A stretch of DNA of 64,000 nt from Solirubrobacter ginsenosidimutans (GTDB lineage: Bacteria; Actinomycetota; Thermoleophilia; Solirubrobacterales; Solirubrobacteraceae), in the NCBI RefSeq assembly GCF_027587205.1, contig NZ_JAPDOD010000003.1:310001-374000 (forward strand), read 5' to 3'. Below the pieces are notes generated by a model. That model was not told where the DNA came from, did no database searches, and saw only the letters and a list, made by a program, of their open reading frames with translations. Shown here piece after piece: positions 9,784-15,773 of this stretch. Position 1 is the first letter of the stretch. Every line of letters starts with the position of its first letter. The position numbers and the translations under genes are program-made.

Positions 9784-9918
9784 CTCCACGAGCGTTTCAC
9801 AGGTTGCCCGGATGCACGCGAAGTTTGAAGACATCTACACATTTGAAGCTCATGAGAGGCGGTACGGTGGCCGGGAGTCCGGGTGCGGTAACCCCGGAAG
9901 TAGGACGAGGGAGGACGC
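9784..9918. promoter_or_regulatory. Divergent promoter region of the two halves of the sugar locus
   Basis: 135 bases separate the dehydrogenase/importer operon from the isomerase/PQQ-dehydrogenase operon. The locally AT-richer part holds the heptamer TTTGAAG twice, at 9824-9830 and 9842-9848, 18 bases apart. That is compatible with a regulator site or overlapping promoter elements. GGGAGG lies just before the isomerase start at 9919. No operator of a known regulator was recognised. Confidence 0.45.
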
Positions 9919-10884
9919 ATGGGAGAGAACGGTTTGAGCCGGCGGCAGGCGCTCGGCTTGGGAGCCGGTGCCGTGGCGGTCGCGGGCGCGGCGGCGCTTC
10001 CCGGCACCGCGAGAGGCCAAGAGGCGCGGGAGTTTCGCCGGCGTCCCGCCGAGGACCTGGTGCCACGGCAGAACATCGGCATCCAGCTGTACTCACTGCG
10101 CGACATGCAGGCCGCCAGCGTGCCGAACACGATCAATCTGCTGGGTGGCATCGGCTACCCCGAGGTCGAGCTGTTCACCATGCAGGGCCAGACGGCTGCG
10201 ACCTGGCGAGGCATCCTCGAGGGTGCCAACGTCCGGGCGCTCGCGGCGCACGTCGGCATCGACCGGTGGCGCAACGAGCTCGACGCGGTCCTCAACGAGG
10301 CCGAGACGCTGGGAATGCAGTACGTCGGCGTCCCCGGCATCTTCCCGAACCCGCCCGCCACGCGGTCGACCTATCAGGGGCTCGCGCGCGAGTTCAACCG
10401 CTACGCGGAGCGGGTCGCCGACCGCGGGATGCGGTTCTACTACCACAACCACAACTTCGAGTTCGCCCGCGACGGCGGGACGCGGCTCTACGACATCCTC
10501 CTCGACAGGACGGATCCCGACCTCGTCTTCTTCGAGATGGACCTCTACTGGACGGTCACGGCCGGCGTCGACCCGCTCGACTACCTCTCGCGCTACGACC
10601 AGTCGCGGTGGCCGCTGTTCCACGTCAAGGACCGCTCCGCTGCGGGGGAGTTCGCCGACCTGGGCGAGGGCAACATCAACTTCGCGCGGATCTTCCGCGA
10701 GCTCCAGAACAAGCACTACCACCACTACCTCGTCGAGCGCGATACCCAGGTCGACCCGGCGCGGACGGCCGCCGTCGGCTACGAGTACCTCCGCGACCTG
10801 CGGGGGAGTCGCCGGCGCAAGCCATATACGCCCACGGAAGCCGGCGGCACCGCGTCCGCCGCGCGGGCCGGGAGGACGACATGA
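9919..10884 (+). CDS. TAT-exported sugar phosphate isomerase/epimerase-like TIM-barrel protein
   Basis: 321 residues. SRRQALGLG near residue 7 followed by an Ala/Gly-rich hydrophobic stretch and ATARG-like end is a twin-arginine signal, so the enzyme probably works outside the cytoplasm. The body is an AP-endonuclease-2/xylose-isomerase-like TIM barrel with metal-ligand motifs YYHNHNFEF, EMDLYW and FHVKD. Family members include inosose dehydratases, epimerases and keto-sugar processing enzymes. The stop overlaps the start of the downstream PQQ-dehydrogenase gene (ATGA), tying the two products together. The tail of about 35 residues after the last barrel strand is low-complexity. The reaction cannot be assigned from sequence. 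Confidence 0.88.
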   Translation: MGENGLSRRQALGLGAGAVAVAGAAALPGTARGQEAREFRRRPAEDLVPRQNIGIQLYSLRDMQAASVPNTINLLGGIGYPEVELFTMQGQTAATWRGILEGANVRALAAHVGIDRWRNELDAVLNEAETLGMQYVGVPGIFPNPPATRSTYQGLAREFNRYAERVADRGMRFYYHNHNFEFARDGGTRLYDILLDRTDPDLVFFEMDLYWTVTAGVDPLDYLSRYDQSRWPLFHVKDRSAAGEFADLGEGNINFARIFRELQNKHYHHYLVERDTQVDPARTAAVGYEYLRDLRGSRRRKPYTPTEAGGTASAARAGRTT

Positions 10885-13058
10885 CCTCGATGTCGCGCGT
10901 GACGGCGGTCGTCGTCACGCTTGCCGCCGCGGTGGCGCTGCCGTCAGCGGCGAGTGCCCAGCAATCGCCGTTCGGTGACCAGTCGCAGTTCCAGAAGGTC
11001 ACCCTCAACGACCGTCCCGGCGAGCCGATGAGCCTGGCGGTGCTTCCGGACGGGCGCGTGCTGCACGCCGCGCGCACGGGGGAGATCCGCCTGCACAACC
11101 CGCGTAACGGGACCAACAACATCGTCACCGACATGAAGGACGCCCCCCAGGGCCTCTATCAGCACGACGAGGAGGGCGTCCAGGGCATCGCCATCGACCC
11201 GGCGTTCGAGGACAACCGCTGGGTCTACGTCTACTACTCGCCGAAGCTCAACACGCCGTCGGACGTGCTCGGTACCGGCATCAATGAGGGCGATGCCCCG
11301 GAGGACCTCAACACGGACTTCGACCGGCAGCGGCTGACGCAGTTCAACGGCTACAGCCTGCTGTCGCGCTTCCAGTTCAAGAGCAACAAGCTCGAGTTCT
11401 CGTCGGAGCAGGAGATCCTGCGCGTGAACATGTCGCGCGGCATCTGCTGCCACGTCGGCGGCCAGATCGACTTCGACGGCGCCGGCAACCTGTTCCTGTC
11501 GACGGGCGATGACACCAACCCGTTCCAGTCGGCGGGCTATGCGCCGCTCGACGATCGCCCGACCCGCAACCCGGCCTTCGATTCGCGGCGCACGGCCGGC
11601 AACACCAACGACCTCCGCGGCAAGCTCCTGCGCATTCGCGTGGGGGAGACCGGCGGCTACACCGTCCCGCAGGGCAACCTGTTCCGGCCGGGCCAGGCGC
11701 AGACGCGGCCCGAGATCTACGCGATGGGCTTCCGCAACCCGTTCCGGTTCTCCGTCAACCGGCAGAACGGCGACGTCTACGTCGGCGACTACTCCCCCGA
11801 CGCGCAGGTGGCGGATCCCGCGCGCGGCCCCGAGGGCATCGGCCGCTGGATGATCGTCCGCGAGCCTGCCAACTTCGGCTGGCCGTTCTGCATCACGCCG
11901 AGCCTGCCCTACGTCGACCACGATTTCACGCCCGATGCCCAGCAGTCCGGCGAGGAGTTCAACTGCAACGGGCCGATCAACGACTCGCTCAACAACACGG
12001 GCCTGCGGAAGCTCCCGCCGGTCGCGCAGCCCGACGTCTGGTACTCGTACAACACCTGGCAGGACCTGTTCCCGGAGCTCTTCCAGAACGCCGCCAGCAA
12101 CGGCATCGGGCCGATGGGTGGCCCGGCGATGCAGTTCGATTCGCAGATCATCTCGCCGTTCCGGTGGCCGCGCGTGTTCGCGGGGCACCCGCTGTTCTAC
12201 GAGTGGACGCGCGACTACGCGAAGGTCTTCGAGCTCAACCGCCCGAATGGCCACCAGCTGGCGGACATCCACCACCTGCTGGGCGGTGCCGCGAGCCAGA
12301 CCCCCAACGTCGTGCTGGACAACCCGATGGACATGGAGTTCGGTCCGGACAACGCGCTCTACGAGCTCGAGTACGGCACGGGCTACTTCGCGGAGCTGCC
12401 CGCGGCCCAGTTGGCGCGCATCGACTACGTGCGCAACGGCCAGTACACCCCGGTCGTGCGTGGCTCGGCGACCCCGGCCACAGGAACGGCAGCGCCGCTC
12501 ACGGTCAAGTTCTCGAGCGCCGGCACGTCGGACGCCAACGCGGACCGGCTGTCGTACACGTGGGACTTCGACTCCAACGGAACGGTGGACTCCCGCGTCG
12601 CGAACCCGACGTACACCTACACGGCGCGCGGCGTCTATGAGGCCACGCTCCGCGTGACGGATCAGACCGGCCGCTCGGCCTCTTGGCAGGTGCGCGTGAC
12701 CGTCGGCAACCAGGCGCCGAGAGTGCAGCTCAGCGTCGTGAGCACCACGCCGCCGTTCAACTTCGGCGACACCGTGCACTACACGGTGACCGTGACCGAC
12801 GACCAGCCGGTCGACTGCGCGCGCGTCAGCGTCGCCTACATCCTCGGCCACGAGTCGCACGGGCATCCGCAGACGTCGACCTCGGGATGCGAGGGCAACA
12901 TCTCGGTCCCGATCGACCAGGCCCACGCCGGCGCAGCGAACATCAGCGCGGTGTTCGTCGCCACGTACTCCGACAACCCGGGCGGCGGCGAGCCGCCGCA
13001 GCAGGGCAGCGCCGAGGTGCGGCTCGCGCCTCCCGCTCCGCCTACGAACCAGGGATAG
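10881..13058 (+). CDS. Secreted PQQ-dependent sugar dehydrogenase with PKD domain
   Basis: 725 residues from the ATG at 10881 (GGAGG at 10871-10875), followed by a Sec-type signal ending SAASAQ. Residues about 30-525 form a six-blade beta-propeller of the glucose/sorbosone dehydrogenase type, with the ICCHVGG segment holding the catalytic-type His and STGDD in the active-site region. A PKD domain (YTWDFDSNGTVDS ... YTYTARGVYEATLRV) and a Cys-pair-containing C-terminal domain follow. It should oxidise a sugar in the extracytoplasmic space using PQQ. No heme CxxCH site is seen, so electrons would leave to an external acceptor. Coupled to the exported isomerase, it points to extracellular sugar oxidation feeding the neighbouring importer. 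Confidence 0.92.
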   Translation: MTSMSRVTAVVVTLAAAVALPSAASAQQSPFGDQSQFQKVTLNDRPGEPMSLAVLPDGRVLHAARTGEIRLHNPRNGTNNIVTDMKDAPQGLYQHDEEGVQGIAIDPAFEDNRWVYVYYSPKLNTPSDVLGTGINEGDAPEDLNTDFDRQRLTQFNGYSLLSRFQFKSNKLEFSSEQEILRVNMSRGICCHVGGQIDFDGAGNLFLSTGDDTNPFQSAGYAPLDDRPTRNPAFDSRRTAGNTNDLRGKLLRIRVGETGGYTVPQGNLFRPGQAQTRPEIYAMGFRNPFRFSVNRQNGDVYVGDYSPDAQVADPARGPEGIGRWMIVREPANFGWPFCITPSLPYVDHDFTPDAQQSGEEFNCNGPINDSLNNTGLRKLPPVAQPDVWYSYNTWQDLFPELFQNAASNGIGPMGGPAMQFDSQIISPFRWPRVFAGHPLFYEWTRDYAKVFELNRPNGHQLADIHHLLGGAASQTPNVVLDNPMDMEFGPDNALYELEYGTGYFAELPAAQLARIDYVRNGQYTPVVRGSATPATGTAAPLTVKFSSAGTSDANADRLSYTWDFDSNGTVDSRVANPTYTYTARGVYEATLRVTDQTGRSASWQVRVTVGNQAPRVQLSVVSTTPPFNFGDTVHYTVTVTDDQPVDCARVSVAYILGHESHGHPQTSTSGCEGNISVPIDQAHAGAANISAVFVATYSDNPGGGEPPQQGSAEVRLAPPAPPTNQG

Positions 13059-13071
13059 GACGAAGCGCAAT

Positions 13072-13099
13072 CCGGGTGTCGCCGCGGGGCGGCACCCGG
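13072..13099. terminator. Hairpin between convergent genes
   Basis: A 12-base-pair stem (left arm starting CCGGGTG, right arm ending CACCCGG, one G-U pair) with a GCGG loop lies 13 bases after the PQQ-dehydrogenase stop and 13 bases from the convergent regulator gene. No T-run follows. It is a plausible bidirectional terminator. Confidence 0.6.
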
Positions 13100-13111
13100 C
13101 CGCGCTAAGCG

Positions 13112-14029
13112 CTAAGGCCGCGGATCGTCCGTGAGGCCGGGCACCCGCAAGGCGTAGCCCCGGCCGCGGATCGTCAGGAGCCGCTCGGGATGGGACGGAT
13201 CGCGCTCGATCTTCTTGCGCAGGTTCGCGAGGTGGGCGTCGCAGGCTCGCTCGTCGCCGACGTACTCCGTGTGCCACAGATGGCGCAGGATCTCGTTGCG
13301 GCTCCGGCATCGCCCCGGGTCTTCGGCGAGGAGCACGAGCAGGTGGAACTCCGACGGCGTCAAGTGAACCGGGCGTCCGGAGATGAGGACCCGGTTGCCT
13401 GCCGAGTCGATCTCCATGTCGCCCAGAACCCACGGGTCGGCGAGGCGAGCTTCGCGCCGGCCGAAAGCGAGAGCGAGAGCCAGCGAGCAGTGGCCGGCCA
13501 GCACGGTCAGAAACGTGCGGTCGTTCCCGGAGAAGCCGCGGTCGCGCGACCAGGTAAGGATCATCACCCCGAGCCTCCGGCCCGCATAGATCAGCGGGAG
13601 TGCGGCGAGCGCTCCGCCCCCGAATGCGTCTGAGCTGCCGGGCGCGCGGGGCGAATTCGAGAGCGCGTCTGCGACGGAGCGTAGGAACGTCGGTTCCTGT
13701 GTGTCGGCCACTCGGGCGATCAGCCCTGAGGCACCAGCGCGGAGGGCCGAAACCCGCTCGCGTGCCTCGCTGGAAATAACGATGTCATGGACGCGCTGCA
13801 GACCGCTGCCGTCCTCCGCCTCGAGAGCGACCAAGGCGGCGCCCGCAGCGACAGCCATCGTGGCCTCGATGGCAGCGACCTCCGCGATCTGCTTGACAGA
13901 GAGCGGCCCAGCGAGTTTCGTCGCCGCAACCTGCAGCGAGCGCAACAGGGGCGAGAGCCCGTTCGGGGCTGGTTCCGCATCTGCGTCGACCGCCGCCGGC
14001 AGAGCCCCGCTGTGGGAAAACGTTCGCAC
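13112..14029 (-). CDS. GAF-domain transcriptional regulator with OmpR-type winged helix
   Basis: 305 residues from a GTG at 14029. Residues about 30-190 form a GAF-like sensor. Residues about 200-298 are a winged-helix domain of the OmpR/PhoB trans_reg_C type (LTPSEFHLLVLLAEDPGRCRS, then a recognition-helix region, then RGRGYAL). There is no receiver domain, so this is not a response regulator but a one-component sensor-regulator. It faces the PQQ-dehydrogenase gene convergently. Its own upstream region carries two inverted repeats (14034-14046 and 14062-14095) that could be autoregulatory sites. The ligand is unknown. Confidence 0.82.
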   Translation of the reverse strand: MRTFSHSGALPAAVDADAEPAPNGLSPLLRSLQVAATKLAGPLSVKQIAEVAAIEATMAVAAGAALVALEAEDGSGLQRVHDIVISSEARERVSALRAGASGLIARVADTQEPTFLRSVADALSNSPRAPGSSDAFGGGALAALPLIYAGRRLGVMILTWSRDRGFSGNDRTFLTVLAGHCSLALALAFGRREARLADPWVLGDMEIDSAGNRVLISGRPVHLTPSEFHLLVLLAEDPGRCRSRNEILRHLWHTEYVGDERACDAHLANLRKKIERDPSHPERLLTIRGRGYALRVPGLTDDPRP

Positions 14030-14033
14030 CGCG

Positions 14034-14095
14034 ACCTACTGTAGGTAGGCTTTGGTGCCTTGTCAAGCAAAAGTCGACGACTTTTGCGACAAGTG
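14034..14095. promoter_or_regulatory. Two inverted repeats upstream of the GAF-winged-helix regulator
   Basis: ACCTAC-T-GTAGGT (14034-14046) is a perfect six-base inverted repeat just before the GTG start. The second is GCAAAAGTCG, one A, then its exact complement CGACTTTTGC (14068-14088). It extends through CTTGTC/GACAAG outer arms after a two-base asymmetry. Neither is followed by a T-run, so they fit operators better than a terminator, though the second could also end the upstream gene's transcript. Confidence 0.55.
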
Positions 14096-14185
14096 TTCAG
14101 ATATCAAGGTTCTGACTGGTAAAAGTAAGGCAGCTTTGTGCGGTGTGACGATCGCGCCCCACGACGCGGGACGGCGTGGTCGCCC

Positions 14186-15115
14186 TCATGTCGATGTCGC
14201 GAGCCGTTCGAGATACCGCACGACCATGCGCATGTCGTCCATGAGCTCGTCGATCGAGGACGTCTCCGGAAAGAACGGCTCGCCGATCACGACGCGCACG
14301 CTCTCCCGCCGGCGCCTTTCGGGCCGGCCCTTCGCGGCGAGCGGCACGATCGGGGCGTTGACCGCGAGCGCGGCGAGGGCCGCTCCGCATCCGTGCGGAG
14401 TGGCGGTCGCGCCTTCGACGACGAACGCCACCGAGCCACCGGCCTCCAGTTGCCCGGTCACGGCGTTGGTCGCGTCCGACACTTCCAGCGTCCGGAGGCC
14501 TCGGATCATCAGCTGGTGGGGCACGAGGTCGAGGATCCAGCGCTGGTTGGCGATGTAGACCGCGGGAGCGCCAAGCGGCCAGGCGTGGCCGCTGAGGTCC
14601 ACGTAGTGGACGTGCGCGCCGGTCAATCCGCCGGCGCGTCGCGCCAGGGAACGCCACGCGCCCTCGCCGCGCGGCGGAGCGGGCACCGGTCGCGTCCTCA
14701 CCGTGGGGTGGTCGGCGGCGATCCGGGCGATCGCGGCGCGGGCGGCCTCGCCGGGGTCGGCGGCGCCGTGCTCGGCGAAGTACACCCGCTTGCCGAGTGC
14801 CATCGATCCGAGTCGTCGTCCGATGCCGGAGCGGACGAGCAGCGCTCGCGCCTGCGCCGGCGAGGTCGCGACGAGCGCCAGGTCGAAGCGCTCGGCGAGC
14901 CCGTTGATCCAGAGGTCGGTGCCACTCTCGTCGACCGCGAGCCGCTCGACCTGCGCGCTCCGGCGCAGCGTGACGCCGAGACGGAAGAGGCAGTCGACCA
15001 CGCCGCCGACCCGCGCGCGGGTCTCGAAGACGGAGGTCGCGTGGCGCGGATCCTCTCCCAGATGGTGGGCGGCGGAGAGCCCGGTCAGTCCTGCTCCGAC
15101 GATCGCGATCCTCAT
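14186..15115 (-). CDS. Degenerate flavoprotein N-terminus fused to acyltransferase-like domain
   Basis: 309 residues from the ATG at 15115, overlapping the stop of the upstream gene (ATGA). Residues 1-40 are a clear FAD/NAD Rossmann start (IVGAGLTGLSAAHHL ... ETRARVGG), but only about 90 more residues resemble an amine-oxidase-type flavoprotein; most of the substrate and FAD domains are absent. From about residue 170 the protein resembles PlsC-type acyltransferases: ANQRWILD aligns with the N-H-x4-D box with Gln in place of the catalytic His, FVVEG aligns with FPEG, and NAPIVPLAAKG with the following strand. Both halves therefore look catalytically impaired. It may be a binding or regulatory protein, or a decaying gene kept in frame. 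The function is unknown. Confidence 0.6.
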   Translation of the reverse strand: MRIAIVGAGLTGLSAAHHLGEDPRHATSVFETRARVGGVVDCLFRLGVTLRRSAQVERLAVDESGTDLWINGLAERFDLALVATSPAQARALLVRSGIGRRLGSMALGKRVYFAEHGAADPGEAARAAIARIAADHPTVRTRPVPAPPRGEGAWRSLARRAGGLTGAHVHYVDLSGHAWPLGAPAVYIANQRWILDLVPHQLMIRGLRTLEVSDATNAVTGQLEAGGSVAFVVEGATATPHGCGAALAALAVNAPIVPLAAKGRPERRRRESVRVVIGEPFFPETSSIDELMDDMRMVVRYLERLATST

Positions 15116-15681
15116 CGTTCTTCCTCGGCTGAGCGCTGATTGCGTACTGTGCGCGTATGAGTCGTGTACCGCGGTGTCACGTTCGCGAACGCGTAGGCCA
15201 CGACCAGTGACAGCTCGCGCTCCGTGTGCCCGCCGACTCGGGACAGATGCGCGAACCGCACGTGCGGGCATGCCGCGTCGCGCTCGTCGAGGCAGAGTGC
15301 CGGACACAGGAGCGCCGGCGTCCGGCGCAGGCGCAGCATGCTGGCCCGCAGGAAGCGCAGGCCGCGCTCGCGCACGTCGTTCGGAAGCCAGTCCAGCGCC
15401 GGGACCGGGATCGGCGACAGGTCGCGCGCGATCGCGTTGACCAGCACGGCGAACGCGGGCGGCGCGCCGGCGAACTGCTCGGTCAGGACCGTCGCCTCCG
15501 CCTGCGGGCCGCTGAGGATCACGAGGATCGGGCGCCCGCTCTCGATGCGGTTCCGGACCTCCTCCGCTTCCCGCGCATCAGGCCAGAGGTCGAAGCTCGC
15601 GACGCCCTGGTGACGGATCCGCCGCGGACCTTCGAAGACGATCAGGGCGTCGTCGCACTCGATCGCGGCGGGCAGGCTCAT
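15112..15681 (-). CDS. Conserved-looking protein of unknown function
   Basis: 189 residues from the ATG at 15681. No family was recognised. It is soluble with no signal peptide or membrane segment, with a GRPILVILSGPQ hydrophobic strand near residue 50. A Cys cluster (LLCPALCLDERDAACPH, near residues 124-140) could bind a metal or form disulfides, and a basic C-terminal tail ends the protein. The stop overlaps the start of the flavoprotein/acyltransferase fusion by four bases, so the two are co-translated. Upstream sits a pair of 13-base direct repeats (15730-15766), the likely control region. Confidence 0.65.
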   Translation of the reverse strand: MSLPAAIECDDALIVFEGPRRIRHQGVASFDLWPDAREAEEVRNRIESGRPILVILSGPQAEATVLTEQFAGAPPAFAVLVNAIARDLSPIPVPALDWLPNDVRERGLRFLRASMLRLRRTPALLCPALCLDERDAACPHVRFAHLSRVGGHTERELSLVVAYAFANVTPRYTTHTRTVRNQRSAEEER

Positions 15682-15729
15682 ACCCGGCGACGCTAAGCCA
15701 ACCGCGGACGCCTGGCATCGCAGGAAATG

Positions 15730-15766
15730 TATATCTGTCGCGGGTGGGCGGCATATATATGTCGCG
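15730..15766 (-). promoter_or_regulatory. Direct repeat in promoter region of the unknown/flavoprotein operon
   Basis: TATATCTGTCGCG (15730-15742) recurs as TATATATGTCGCG (15754-15766), 24 bases start to start with one mismatch. It lies in one of the few AT-rich patches in the region, between the upstream LuxR-type gene's end and the start at 15681. Spacing of about two helical turns suits a dimeric activator or repressor site, or overlapping promoter elements. Confidence 0.5.
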
Positions 15767-15773
15767 ACGCAGC

